A stretch of 64,000 bases of DNA, taken from the NCBI RefSeq assembly GCF_014207235.1, contig NZ_JACHDA010000006.1, positions 229,454 through 293,453 of the forward strand. Direction: 5' to 3'. Below, in pieces: positions 16,603 to 25,488 of this stretch (position 1 is its first letter; the number at the start of each line of letters is the position of its first letter). The notes beneath the pieces are model-generated. The model was not told the origin of the DNA. It saw nothing but the letters and a program-made list of their open reading frames with translations, and made no database searches. A program made the position numbers and the translations under genes. This stretch comes from Sphingopyxis sp. JAI128 (lineage in GTDB: Bacteria; Pseudomonadota; Alphaproteobacteria; Sphingomonadales; Sphingomonadaceae).

Positions 16603-16621
16603 CCCCGGATCAAGTCCGGGG
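16603..16621. repeat. Target site duplication, right copy
   Basis: Identical 19 bases to 2752-2770. It is followed by tgacgaag, the normal continuation of repeat family A, which is missing on the left side. Together the two flanks rebuild one uninterrupted repeat. Confidence 0.8.
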
Positions 16622-16736
16622 TGACGAAGCAGGAGAGTTGCATTTTTCTAGCCAGCCCACTAAGGGCGCCACTTCGCGTTCTCGGACGCACAGACTCAGC
16701 CGCTGGTCGGTAACCAGCGGCACAGGAGCTTGAGAC

Positions 16737-16964
16737 ATGAAAAAAGACGTTCACCCCGACTATCACATGATCACGGTCAAGATGACCGATGGCACCGAAT
16801 ATCAGACGCGCTCGACCTGGGGCAAAGAGGGCGACGTGATGACGCTCGAAATCGACCCGACCGCGCACCCGGCGTGGACCGGCGGCACGGGCCGCATGCT
16901 CGACGCGGGCGGTCAGGTTGCGAAGTTCAACAAGCGTTTCGGCGGTCTCACGCTCAAGCGTTAA
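16737..16964 (+). CDS. rpmE: 50S ribosomal protein L31
   Basis: 75 aa, [20 protein letters not shown] to the end, with the L31 landmarks DVHPDYH and HPAWTGG ... FNKRFGG. It lacks the CxxC zinc motif of classical C+ L31, and is the long form with a tolerant insert common in alphaproteobacteria. The ATG follows ggagcttgagac. It is monocistronic and convergent with glpK, whose last codons overlap the presumed terminator hairpin. It marks the resumption of conserved chromosome to the right of the casposon. Confidence 0.95.
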   Translation: MKKDVHPDYHMITVKMTDGTEYQTRSTWGKEGDVMTLEIDPTAHPAWTGGTGRMLDAGGQVAKFNKRFGGLTLKR

Positions 16965-16978
16965 TTCGCACTTCGGCG

Positions 16979-18451
16979 TCAGCCGAGGACTTTTGCAAGC
17001 GCGCTTTGCCACCCGGCAAGGCGCGTTTTGCGTTTCTGGGCGTCGAGCGCGGGCGTGAAGCGCGTTGCGGTCCCGCGCATGGCCTGCGCCGCGCTCGCGA
17101 GGTCGGGATAGAGTCCGGCTCCGGTGGCGGCGAGCATCGCGGCACCGAGCGCCGTGCTCTCGACGAAATCGGGCCGCTCGACCGTCAGGTCGAGCATGTC
17201 GGCCAAGTCCTGCGCCATCCAGTCGTTTGCCGCCATGCCGCCGTCGATGCGCAATTCCGCCCAGTCAACCCCGTCGGCGGCAAACGCCGATTTGAGATCG
17301 TGCGCCTGATAAGCCTGGGCCTCCAGCGCCGCACGCGCGACATGCGCCTTGCCGCTCGCGAAGCTGAGGCCCGATAGCGCGGCGAGCGCGTCGGGCCGCC
17401 AGTGCGGCGCGCCGAGCCCCGACAGCGCGGGAACCAGATAGACGCCGCCATTGTCGCCGACCGAGCGTGCCAGCCCCTCGCTCTCGCCCGCGCTCGCGAG
17501 CAGGCCGAGCCCGTCGCGCAGCCATTTGATCAGGCTGCCCGCGGCGAACACCGAACCTTCGAGCGCGTAGGAGCGGACGTCGCCTTCCTGCACCAGCACC
17601 GTCGCCAGCAGGCGGTTCGCTGATTGCGGCCGCACCGTGCCGCTTGCCGACAGGATGAACGCACCGGTGCCGAAGGTCGCCTTCGTCTGCCCCGGCGACA
17701 GGCACGCCTGTCCGATCGTCGCGGCCTGCTGGTCGCCCGCCATGCCGCAGATCGGGATCGCGCCGCCGAACAGCGCCGGATCGGTCGTGCCGACCGTCGT
17801 GGTGTTTCCCGTGATTTCGGGGAGCAGGCCCATCGGCACGCCGAGCAAATCGCAAAGCCGATCGTCCCAGCCGCCGTTGCCGTTGATGTCCATCAGCAGC
17901 GTGCGCGACGCGTTGCTCGCGTCGGTGACGTGGACGCCGCCGGTCAGGCGATAGATCAGATAGGATTCGACCGTGCCGACCGCGAGCCGCTCGCCGGCTT
18001 CCTTCAACTGCGGCCAATGCTTCAGCGCCCAGCCGATCTTGGTTCCCGAAAAATAGGGATCGAGCAGCAACCCGCTCTTGGCCTGGACCCATTCCTCATG
18101 GCCCGCGTCCTTCAGCGCCGCGCAATCGGCGGCCGAGCGCCGGTCCTGCCACACGATCGCGCGCGCCAGCGGCTCGCCGGTCGTACGGTCCCAGAACACC
18201 ACCGTCTCGCGCTGGTTGGTGATCCCGATCGCGGCGATATGCTCGGCGCCGCCCGCCTGCGCGATCATCTCGCGCGTGCACGCGAGCGTGGCCTCCCATA
18301 TTTCGGCGGCATCATGTTCGACGAGGCCGGGGCCGGGATAATATTGTCGGATCTCGCGCTGCGCGCTGCCGAGCGGTATGCCGTCGGCGCCGAAAAGCAT
18401 CGTGCGTGTCGACGTCGTGCCTTCGTCGATGACGATGATTTTCTTGGTCAT
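16979..18451 (-). CDS. glpK: Glycerol kinase
   Basis: 490 aa FGGY-family kinase that phosphorylates glycerol to sn-glycerol 3-phosphate. The N-terminal phosphate loop is IDEGTTSTR. Glycerol contacts expected from E. coli GlpK are present: NQRET (Arg-Glu), VWQDRR (Trp), DPYFSGTK (Tyr) and GMAGDQQAA (Asp). TFGTGAFIL and GLGAPHW are further family blocks. I chose MTKKIIVIDEG at 18451, since the upstream extension to 18493 is not family-like. It stands alone: no glpD or glpF is adjacent. Confidence 0.96.
   Translation of the reverse strand: MTKKIIVIDEGTTSTRTMLFGADGIPLGSAQREIRQYYPGPGLVEHDAAEIWEATLACTREMIAQAGGAEHIAAIGITNQRETVVFWDRTTGEPLARAIVWQDRRSAADCAALKDAGHEEWVQAKSGLLLDPYFSGTKIGWALKHWPQLKEAGERLAVGTVESYLIYRLTGGVHVTDASNASRTLLMDINGNGGWDDRLCDLLGVPMGLLPEITGNTTTVGTTDPALFGGAIPICGMAGDQQAATIGQACLSPGQTKATFGTGAFILSASGTVRPQSANRLLATVLVQEGDVRSYALEGSVFAAGSLIKWLRDGLGLLASAGESEGLARSVGDNGGVYLVPALSGLGAPHWRPDALAALSGLSFASGKAHVARAALEAQAYQAHDLKSAFAADGVDWAELRIDGGMAANDWMAQDLADMLDLTVERPDFVESTALGAAMLAATGAGLYPDLASAAQAMRGTATRFTPALDAQKRKTRLAGWQSALAKVLG
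17000..17029 (+). terminator. Probable rpmE terminator inside the end of glpK
   Basis: Arms cgcgctttgcc (17000-17010) and ggcaaggcgcg (17015-17025) pair with one G-U wobble around a four-base loop and are followed by tttt. The hairpin lies 36 bp after the rpmE stop and within the last codons of the convergent glpK. Confidence 0.55.
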
Positions 18452-18475
18452 TCGCCTCCCCCAAAACGGTTGGTG

Positions 18476-18546
18476 CTGAGCTTGTCGAAGCACCGTCCTT
18501 TTCTTCTACCACCAATGAAGAAAGAACGGCCCTTCGACAAGCTCAG
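18476..18546. repeat. Inverted repeat family B, copy 1
   Basis: The gap 18452-18820 between glpK and the helicase has no gene. It holds a perfect 15-bp inverted repeat, ctgagcttgtcgaag at 18476-18490 and its complement at 18532-18546, around a less perfect accgtcc/aagaacggc stem. A second copy of the same unit is at 20221-20313. The rest of the gap shows nothing I can name. Confidence 0.75.
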
Positions 18547-18820
18547 GGCAAACGGGAGGAAGAAGGATAGCTTCGCCACGCAATTATCTTGCAATAACGC
18601 GCAACCCATGCCATATGATGGTGCAGCGCAGCATGGCGGGACCACCCGCCGTAACCACCGGCAGCGTGATTTTCCCGCCCAAATCAGGCGCGGGACGAGC
18701 CGGACCAGCGCTTTGTCCCCAGAGGCACCCTTTCACGCGGGTCGTTTCGAACCCGCGGCCCGTGCGCCGTCCGTTCGATGCGAACGGATGCGCCTGCGCG
18801 TCGCCCTATGTGAGTATTTT

Positions 18821-20200
18821 ATGACGACTTTCAACGACTTTGGCCTGCACGCCGACATCAATCGCGCGCTTGCCGCCAAGGATTATACCGTCCCGACCCC
18901 GATCCAGGTTCAGGCGATCCCGCCGCTGATGAAGGGCCGCGACCTGTGCGGGATCGCGCAGACCGGCACCGGCAAGACCGCCGGTTTCTCGCTGCCGTCG
19001 ATCCATCATCTTTTGACCTATCCGCACCGCCCGACCCCGCGCGGCTGCCGGATGCTCGTTCTCGCGCCGACGCGCGAGCTCGCCGCGCAGATCGCGCAAA
19101 GCTGCCGCGACTATGGCCGCTTTACCAAGCTCAGCGTCTCGACCGTGTTCGGCGGCGTGCCGATCAACAAGCAGATCCGCGACCTTTCTGGCGGCGTCGA
19201 CATTCTCGTCGCCACGCCGGGCCGCCTGCTCGACCTGATCGACCAGCGCGCGCTGCGCCTCGACGATGTCGAAATCTTCGTCCTCGACGAAGCCGATCAG
19301 ATGATGGACATGGGCTTCATCCACTCGCTGCGCCGCATCGCCAAGCTGCTGCCGTCGCGCCGCCAGAACCTGTTCTTTTCGGCGACGATGCCGAAGGAAA
19401 TCGCGCACCTCGCCGAACAGTTCCTTGAGGACCCGGTCACCGTATCGGTGACGCCGGCTGCGACCACCGTCGAAAAGATCAGCCAATATTCGACCTTTGT
19501 CGAACAGAAGGAAAAGCAGGCGCTGCTGCACGCGATCGTCGCAAGCGAGGATATCGACCGCGCGCTGATCTTTACCCGCACCAAACATGGCGCCGACCGC
19601 GTCGTGCGCCATCTGGCGGGCGCGGGCATCAAGGCGATGGCGATCCACGGCAACAAGAGCCAGTCGCAGCGCACCCATGCGCTGCAGGCGTTCCGTTCGG
19701 GCGACATCAAACTGCTCGTCGCGACCGACATCGCCGCGCGCGGCATCGATGTGTCGGGCGTCAGCCACGTCATTAACTTTGAGATCCCGAACGTCCCCGA
19801 ACAATATGTCCACCGCATCGGCCGCACCGCGCGCGCCGGCGCCGAGGGCAAGGCGATCAGTTTCATCGCGCCCGACGAGCGACCCTATATGCGCGACATC
19901 GAGCGCGTTACCCGGTCGAAGGCCGAACCGATGCCGCTGCCCGAGAATTTCAACGAGATGGTCCGCAACCTGCCCAAGCCGGTGCAGCCGCCGCGCGATA
20001 CCGGCAGCAAGGGCCGCGACCCCAATCGCCAGCGTCAGGACGCGCATCGCGGTCGCGGCGGCGCCAAGCCGCAAGGCGAACGCGGCCCGCGCCGCGACGG
20101 TGCGGCGGGCGAGGGTGCGGAGGGGCAGCGCAAGCGCCGCTTCCGCCCGCGCAACAAGAGTGTCGGCGCACATAAGGGCGCGGTGAAGCGCGTCGGTTGA
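18821..20200 (+). CDS. rhlE: DEAD-box RNA helicase, RhlE type
   Basis: 459 aa ATP-dependent RNA helicase for RNA remodelling in ribosome assembly or decay. Motifs in order: Q motif TPIQ, AQTGTGKT, PTRELAAQ, TPGR, DEAD, SAT, ATDIAARGID and HRIGRTAR. The last ~80 residues are a basic Arg/Gly-rich tail (NRQRQDAHRGRGGAKPQGER), as in RhlE relatives. The start is the ATG at 18821 (MTTFNDFGLHADINRAL). The open frame reaches 17624 only because it opposes glpK. Confidence 0.95.
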   Translation: MTTFNDFGLHADINRALAAKDYTVPTPIQVQAIPPLMKGRDLCGIAQTGTGKTAGFSLPSIHHLLTYPHRPTPRGCRMLVLAPTRELAAQIAQSCRDYGRFTKLSVSTVFGGVPINKQIRDLSGGVDILVATPGRLLDLIDQRALRLDDVEIFVLDEADQMMDMGFIHSLRRIAKLLPSRRQNLFFSATMPKEIAHLAEQFLEDPVTVSVTPAATTVEKISQYSTFVEQKEKQALLHAIVASEDIDRALIFTRTKHGADRVVRHLAGAGIKAMAIHGNKSQSQRTHALQAFRSGDIKLLVATDIAARGIDVSGVSHVINFEIPNVPEQYVHRIGRTARAGAEGKAISFIAPDERPYMRDIERVTRSKAEPMPLPENFNEMVRNLPKPVQPPRDTGSKGRDPNRQRQDAHRGRGGAKPQGERGPRRDGAAGEGAEGQRKRRFRPRNKSVGAHKGAVKRVG

Positions 20201-20220
20201 CGCGCTGAACAAATCTTACA

Positions 20221-20313
20221 TTCCGCTCGTGCCGAGCTTGTCGAAACACCGTCCTTTCCTTAGGCATCATGCAACGGAAGGACGGCCCTTCGACAAGCTC
20301 AGGGCGAGCGGAA
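20221..20313. repeat. Inverted repeat family B, copy 2
   Basis: A nested hairpin between the helicase and the transporter. Outer arms ttccgctcg/cgagcggaa, middle arms gagcttgtcgaa (20234-20245) and ttcgacaagctc (20289-20300), inner arms ccgtcctt/aaggacgg. It shares its middle and inner arms with 18476-18546. It may also act as a terminator for the helicase gene. Confidence 0.75.
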
Positions 20314-20349
20314 GTTGATGGGCTGCTTCCTCTTTAAGGGGAGCGGTTG

Positions 20350-22020
20350 ATGACGGATGGCGAAGCAGCGGTAGCACCGATCGACACCCGGCAGAGCGAG
20401 CGCAAGGTCATCCTCGCCTCGTCGCTCGGCACGGTGTTCGAATGGTATGATTTCTACCTTTACGGCCTGCTCGCGACGGTCATCTCGGCGCAATTTTTCT
20501 CGGGCGTCAACGAAACCACCGGTTTCATCTTCGCGCTCGGGGCTTTTGCCGCGGGTTTTGCGGTCAGACCCTTCGGCGCGCTCGTGTTCGGGCGCATCGG
20601 CGACCTTGTCGGGCGCAAGAACACCTTTCTTGTCACCATGGGGCTGATGGGGGCGTCGACCTTCCTCGTCGGTGTTCTGCCCAGCTATGCCTCGATCGGC
20701 GTTGCCGCGCCCGTCATCCTTGTGCTGCTCCGGCTTGTGCAGGGGCTCGCGCTGGGCGGCGAATATGGCGGCGCCGCGACCTATGTCGCCGAACATGCGC
20801 CCGAGGGCAAACGCGGCCTTTTCACCAGCTTCATCCAGACCACCGCGACGCTCGGCCTGTTCGCCGCGCTCGGCGTCGTGATTCTGATCCGCTCGGTCCT
20901 TGGCGAAACCGCCTTCGCCGACTGGGGCTGGCGTATTCCTTTCCTCATCTCGATCATTCTGCTCGGCGTGTCGCTCTGGATTCGTCTCCAGCTCGAGGAA
21001 AGCCCGGTTTTCAAGCAAATGAAGGAAGAGGGGACGACGTCGAAAGCGCCGCTGACCGAAGCCTTCGGGCGCTGGGAAAACCTCAAATGGGTGCTTGTCG
21101 CGCTCTTCGGCGCGGTCGCGGGGCAGGCGGTGGTCTGGTATTCGGGCCAATTCTACGCGCTCTTCTTCCTCGAAAAGACGCTGAAGGTCGACGGCGCGAC
21201 CGCGAACATATTGATCGCGATTGCGCTCGCGCTCGGTACGCCCTTTTTCATCTTCTTCGGCTGGCTCAGCGACAAGATCGGGCGCAAGCCGATCATCCTC
21301 GCAGGCTGCGCGCTGGCGGCGATCACCTATTTCCCGGCGTTCCAGATGCTGACCGCCGCCGCGAATCCCGCGATGGCGAAGGCGCAGCAGAATGCCGCCG
21401 TGGTCATGGCGGCCGATCCGGGCTCCTGCGCGTTCCAGTTCGATCCGATCGGGGGCAACAAGTTCGAAAGCACCGGCTGTGACATCATCAAGTCGACGCT
21501 GGCAAAGGCCGGCGCCAGCTATACCGCTTTCACGCGCGAACGCACCACGGGTGATCCGGCGCGCGTGCGCATCGGGTCGCGCGTCCTCGCGGCTCCCGAT
21601 CCCTGGCGGATTGCCGAGGAAGATCGCGCCGGCGCGATCGCGGCCTTCCGGTCCGACCTCGAACGCGCGCTGGCCGACGCAGGCTATCCGGCGAAGGCCG
21701 ATCCGGCTGAAATCGACAAGCCGGTCGTCGTCGCGATCCTCTTTTACCTCGTGCTGCTGGTGACGATGGTCTACGGCCCGATCGCGGCGCTGCTCGTCGA
21801 GCTGTTCCCGAGCCGCATTCGCTATACCGCGATGTCGCTGCCCTATCATATCGGCAACGGCTGGTTCGGCGGTTTCCTGCCGACGACGGCGTTTGCGATG
21901 GTCGCCGCGACGGGCAATATCTATTACGGCCTGTGGTATCCCGTCATCGTCGCGGTGATCACGCTCGTCGTCGGACTGCTTTTCCTGCCCGAAACCTTCC
22001 GGCGCTCGATTCGCCAATAG
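20350..22020 (+). CDS. MFS transporter, metabolite:H+ symporter type
   Basis: 556 aa inner-membrane transporter. The N-terminus has GTVFEWYDFYLYG, a hallmark of the MHS family (KgtP, ProP, ShiA relatives). The loop 2-3 motif is GRIGDLVGRKNTF and the equivalent second-half loop is GWLSDKIGRKP. Substrates of the family are small acids, betaines or proline; which one is not visible. About 110 residues are inserted before the last three membrane helices (from NPAMAKAQQNAA to DPAEIDKP), with two Cys in GSCAFQFD and STGCDIIK. I start at the ATG at 20350; a TTG lies one codon upstream. Confidence 0.88.
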   Translation: MTDGEAAVAPIDTRQSERKVILASSLGTVFEWYDFYLYGLLATVISAQFFSGVNETTGFIFALGAFAAGFAVRPFGALVFGRIGDLVGRKNTFLVTMGLMGASTFLVGVLPSYASIGVAAPVILVLLRLVQGLALGGEYGGAATYVAEHAPEGKRGLFTSFIQTTATLGLFAALGVVILIRSVLGETAFADWGWRIPFLISIILLGVSLWIRLQLEESPVFKQMKEEGTTSKAPLTEAFGRWENLKWVLVALFGAVAGQAVVWYSGQFYALFFLEKTLKVDGATANILIAIALALGTPFFIFFGWLSDKIGRKPIILAGCALAAITYFPAFQMLTAAANPAMAKAQQNAAVVMAADPGSCAFQFDPIGGNKFESTGCDIIKSTLAKAGASYTAFTRERTTGDPARVRIGSRVLAAPDPWRIAEEDRAGAIAAFRSDLERALADAGYPAKADPAEIDKPVVVAILFYLVLLVTMVYGPIAALLVELFPSRIRYTAMSLPYHIGNGWFGGFLPTTAFAMVAATGNIYYGLWYPVIVAVITLVVGLLFLPETFRRSIRQ

Positions 22021-22078
22021 GATGGATTGACGGGGCGGGGCCGCGCGCTAGGGTTGGTCCAGCCTTGAGGGGGGCGTG

Positions 22079-23119
22079 ATGATTGCCGACGACGATGAAT
22101 TCGATCCGCCGCTACCGCCGCGGCGCCTGCTGCTCCGTCGCAAGCGGGTCCTGATCCCGCTCGGCCTGCTGCTCGCGATCCTTGTCGCGTTTCTCGCTCT
22201 CCGCACCGGCGATACCGACCGCGACGAGATGATCGCCAAATATGGCGGTCGCGATGCCGCCTTTGCCGCGGGGCCCGCGGGCCAGCGCATCCATTACCGC
22301 GATCAGGGCAAACGCGACGGCCCTGCGATCGTCCTGCTCCACGGGTCGAACAGCAGCCTCCACACCTGGGAACCGCTGGTAAGGCGGTTGGGCGGAACAT
22401 ACCGGATCGTCACGCTCGACCTGCCGGGGCACGGGCTGACCGGCGGCACGCCCGACAAGGATTATGGCGCGGCGGGGATGATGGCCGCGGTCGATGTCGT
22501 TGCGGCAAAAACCGGGCTCGACCATTTCATTCTCGGCGGCAATTCGATGGGCGGCTGGGTCGGCTGGCGCTACGCGCTGGCGCAGCCCGAACGCGTCGAT
22601 GCCCTGGTGCTGCTCGACGCCGCCGGCATGCCGCTGCGCATGGGCGAAAAAGCACCCCCGTCGAATATCGGATTCCGCATACTCGAATATCGCTTTGGTC
22701 GCTGGCTCGCGACACAGATCACGCCGCGCGCGCTGGTCGAGGAATCGCTGCGCGGGTCGGTTGAAAGGCAGACGATCGTCGATGACGCGATGATCGACCG
22801 CTACTGGGAATTGCTGCGCTTTCCCGGCAACCGCGAGGCGACGGTACTGCGCGCGCGGATGGACCGCGAACCCGCGATGGCCGCGCGCGTGGGCGAGATC
22901 GAGGCGCCGACGCTGATCCTGTTCGGCGACAAGGACCGTCTGATAAACCCGACGGCGGCAAAGAGTTTTAACGAACGTATCGCCGGGTCGGAGGTCGTCC
23001 TGCTGCCCGGCATCGGCCATTTGCCGATGGAGGAAGCGCCCGATGCGACGGCGGCGGCGATCGCCGATTTCCTTACGCGGCGGCTTGCGCCGACGCCAGC
23101 CGGTCCAGAAACGCGCTGA
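22079..23119 (+). CDS. Membrane-anchored alpha/beta hydrolase
   Basis: 346 aa. The N-terminus is charged and then has one membrane helix (VLIPLGLLLAILVAFLALRT, about 25-45), so the enzyme is probably anchored facing the periplasm. The hydrolase fold follows: oxyanion loop HGSNSS, nucleophile elbow GGNSMGG, acid in LFGDKDRL and His in GIGHLPMEE. Substrate unknown. The start is the ATG at 22079 after gagggggg. The last ~45 bp overlap the convergent hydrolase gene. Confidence 0.85.
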   Translation: MIADDDEFDPPLPPRRLLLRRKRVLIPLGLLLAILVAFLALRTGDTDRDEMIAKYGGRDAAFAAGPAGQRIHYRDQGKRDGPAIVLLHGSNSSLHTWEPLVRRLGGTYRIVTLDLPGHGLTGGTPDKDYGAAGMMAAVDVVAAKTGLDHFILGGNSMGGWVGWRYALAQPERVDALVLLDAAGMPLRMGEKAPPSNIGFRILEYRFGRWLATQITPRALVEESLRGSVERQTIVDDAMIDRYWELLRFPGNREATVLRARMDREPAMAARVGEIEAPTLILFGDKDRLINPTAAKSFNERIAGSEVVLLPGIGHLPMEEAPDATAAAIADFLTRRLAPTPAGPETR

Positions 23120-23825
23120 TCCGATCCGCGACCGCGGCGGCGTGGGTGAAGGGGAAAAGATGCGACCCCGGCACCACCTCGATCAGCGCGCCGTCGATCT
23201 GTTGGGCCAGCATCCGGGCATAGCAGATGGGCATCACGCCATCCTGCTCGCCCGCCAGCACCAGTACCGGCATGTTCTTGAGCCCCGACAGGAAGCCGAT
23301 GCTCGTCCAACCCGCCATTGCCGCGGTCTGATAGGCGATGCCGAGCGGCGTGGCGGTCTGGATCTTCAGGCCGCTCGCCAGCATGTCATCGTCGAACATC
23401 GCGGCCCAGCCGATGCCCGGCGCGCCCATGATCGGCGTGGTCGCCATCAGGATCAGGCGGCGCACGCGGCCCGGAAACTGGATCGCGATCTGCTGCGCCA
23501 GCGCGCCGCCCCAGCTGAAACCCGCGACGTCGATCAGCCTGTGGCCCAGCCGGTCGGCGATTTCCATCACCACCGCCGCGATCGTCGGTGCGCCATAGGG
23601 AATGAGCGCGTCGGGCGATCCCCCGACGCCGGGCATGTCGAGCGTCCAAACCTCGCGCCCGTGCATCCGGGCGAGCAGGGGAGCGGCAGTCGCGATATCG
23701 GCGCCGATCCCGTTGAGGAACAGCAGCGGCGTGCCGGGCGTCCCCTCACGCCAACGGGCGACCCGCAGCGACAGGCCATAAACATGCTCGGTGCTGATGG
23801 CCGGCCGGCCGCTGATCCTGCTCAT
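23073..23825 (-). CDS. PHA-depolymerase-like alpha/beta hydrolase
   Basis: 250 aa. It resembles intracellular medium-chain polyhydroxyalkanoate depolymerases: LLFLNGIGADI, LDMPGVGGSPD, GFSWGGALAQQ (nucleophile Ser), GWTSIGFL, VLAGEQDGVMP (acid) and GSHLFP (His). That family degrades stored polyester granules to hydroxyacids. No phaC synthase or phasin is adjacent, so the assignment rests on the sequence alone; another esterase is possible. Its 3' end overlaps the convergent hydrolase gene by 47 bp. Confidence 0.75.
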   Translation of the reverse strand: MSRISGRPAISTEHVYGLSLRVARWREGTPGTPLLFLNGIGADIATAAPLLARMHGREVWTLDMPGVGGSPDALIPYGAPTIAAVVMEIADRLGHRLIDVAGFSWGGALAQQIAIQFPGRVRRLILMATTPIMGAPGIGWAAMFDDDMLASGLKIQTATPLGIAYQTAAMAGWTSIGFLSGLKNMPVLVLAGEQDGVMPICYARMLAQQIDGALIEVVPGSHLFPFTHAAAVADRISAFLDRLASAQAAA

Positions 23826-23873
23826 ATGCCGTGCCTTCGCATATCGCGATGACGGGCGAAAGACCGATGCGGC

Positions 23874-24113
23874 TCAGTCCGCCCGTTTTGCTACGGCCTC
23901 GGCCTGTTCATAGCGAAGGCAGTCAAAGATCTTCGCGCCGGCGAGGAACACCGAACCGGTGCAGGCGAGCAGCAGCAATTTGCCTCCGGTCCCGGGGTAT
24001 TCATGGATATAGGCCGCGCCGCGCGCCATCGCGCCGACCGCCAGCGCATAGATGATGAGGCAGGCCTCGAACCGGGTCTTGATGACGAACAGGCGTCCGA
24101 TCTTTTTCAACAT
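23874..24113 (-). CDS. Small membrane protein, unknown
   Basis: 79 aa from the ATG at 24113. Basic N-terminus (MLKKIGRLFVIKTR), then two likely membrane helices (ACLIIYALAVGAMARGAAYI and LLLLACTGSVFLAGAKIF) separated by a short loop with EYPGTGG. The C-terminus is polar. Such short two-helix proteins are common as conserved hypotheticals in sphingomonads. No function can be named. Confidence 0.65.
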   Translation of the reverse strand: MLKKIGRLFVIKTRFEACLIIYALAVGAMARGAAYIHEYPGTGGKLLLLACTGSVFLAGAKIFDCLRYEQAEAVAKRAD

Positions 24114-24234
24114 CACCAGACCTCAAGCAAGCGTCGTGCCACTGGCGCAAAAGCAGGATTCGGCGCGCCGAGTTCATGGTAAATTGTAAGTTAATCCGAC
24201 AAATTAGGGAAGGGGGTGCGGCCGAAACCCCACC

Positions 24235-25485
24235 TCAACCCAACTCGTCCAGACCTATGGCTTCGAGCAGGGCGATGCGCGCCGCGCGAACATCCGACGC
24301 GAGCGCCGGCGATGCGAGGTCGCCGGGCGCGATCGACTCGGGCCAATGCCGTGCCACCACCGCGGCGATCCGGTCGAGCTTTGCTGCGTCGGCCATGAAG
24401 CGCGGATCGACCGTTGCAGGGTCGGCAACGACGCGCAGCCGCAGGCAGGCTGGGCCGCCGCCATTTGCCATCGATTGGCGCACATCGACCGGCAACAACC
24501 GGCGAATGGGGCCGTTGCCCGCGATCATGTCTTCGAGCCACTTCCACACCGCGGGCGTATCGCGCGCTTCGGTCGGGAGGACCAATCCCATGCCGTCGCC
24601 GCCGGGCAGCGTGACGAGCTGGGCGTTGAAAAGATAGGATTTGATGGCGTCGGGCAGGCTGACCGCGCTGGCGGGCACCTCGACGATCTCGACCGCCTGA
24701 AAAGCCGCGCGGATCGCGGCATGCGCGGCCTCGCGGTCCTCGAAGGCGGCTTCGTGGGTGAACAGCACATGTTCGTTCGCGACCGCGACGACGTCGTTAT
24801 GGAACGCGCCGCCCTGGATCGCGGTGTCCGACTGACGGATGAAAAGCGTCTGCGCGGGATCGAGCCGGTGCAGCCTCGCGATCGCTTTCGATGCGTCGAG
24901 ATGCTGGCGTGCCGGGAACCGGCCGCCGCCCAATCCATAGACAAAGATCTCGACACCTTGTCCGTCGTGCCCGCTGCACAGCCGCATATGGTTTGCTGCG
25001 CCCTCGTCGCCGAACGGGGCGGGGATAGGCGCATGCACGGCAAAGGCAGGGTCCGCGAAAGCGATGCGCAGTTGCGCCAGCGTTCCCGGCCATTCGTGGC
25101 TGCGGTGCGGCATGGTAACCAGGTTCGCGACGGTCAGGTGGCATTTGCCGTCGGCGCTGTCGGGGGCGGGGGAGACGGTTGCGGCGTTCGCGGCCCACAT
25201 CGACGAGGCCGACCAGGCCTGCGCGCGCAAATGATCCTCGGCATCCTCGACCGTCGTGCCGAGCGTTTCGAGCCATTTCGCATCGGGCCGATCGAGCGGC
25301 ATGAAAAAGCCTTGGGGCAGCCCGAGCGCGATGTTGTGGCGCATCTTTTCGATGCCCTGGAGCGCCGCGGCGCGCGGCTGCGACACGTCGCCGGCGTGCG
25401 ACGCCGACGCGATATTGCCGCGACTGAGCCCCGCATAATTGTGGCTGGGGCCGATGATTCCGTCGAAATTGATTTCGGTGAGCAT
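24235..25485 (-). CDS. astB: N-succinylarginine dihydrolase
   Basis: 416 aa. Second step of the arginine succinyltransferase pathway: succinylarginine to succinylornithine plus CO2 and two ammonia. Family blocks: INFDGIIGPSHNYAGLS at the start, FFMPLDRPD, SSMWAANAATVSP, and NGGGPACLRLRV near the C-terminus with the catalytic Cys. The expected catalytic His and Glu lie in between. It follows astA with a 3-bp gap on the same strand, in the order M20 hydrolase, astA, astB. The later genes astC, astD and astE are not in the window. Confidence 0.96.
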   Translation of the reverse strand: MLTEINFDGIIGPSHNYAGLSRGNIASASHAGDVSQPRAAALQGIEKMRHNIALGLPQGFFMPLDRPDAKWLETLGTTVEDAEDHLRAQAWSASSMWAANAATVSPAPDSADGKCHLTVANLVTMPHRSHEWPGTLAQLRIAFADPAFAVHAPIPAPFGDEGAANHMRLCSGHDGQGVEIFVYGLGGGRFPARQHLDASKAIARLHRLDPAQTLFIRQSDTAIQGGAFHNDVVAVANEHVLFTHEAAFEDREAAHAAIRAAFQAVEIVEVPASAVSLPDAIKSYLFNAQLVTLPGGDGMGLVLPTEARDTPAVWKWLEDMIAGNGPIRRLLPVDVRQSMANGGGPACLRLRVVADPATVDPRFMADAAKLDRIAAVVARHWPESIAPGDLASPALASDVRAARIALLEAIGLDELG

Positions 25486-25488
25486 GAC

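Noticed and set aside
17624..18820. N-terminal extension of the helicase over 399 codons
   Set aside because: It mirrors glpK on the other strand and has no helicase-family sequence; the ATG at 18821 starts the conserved domain.
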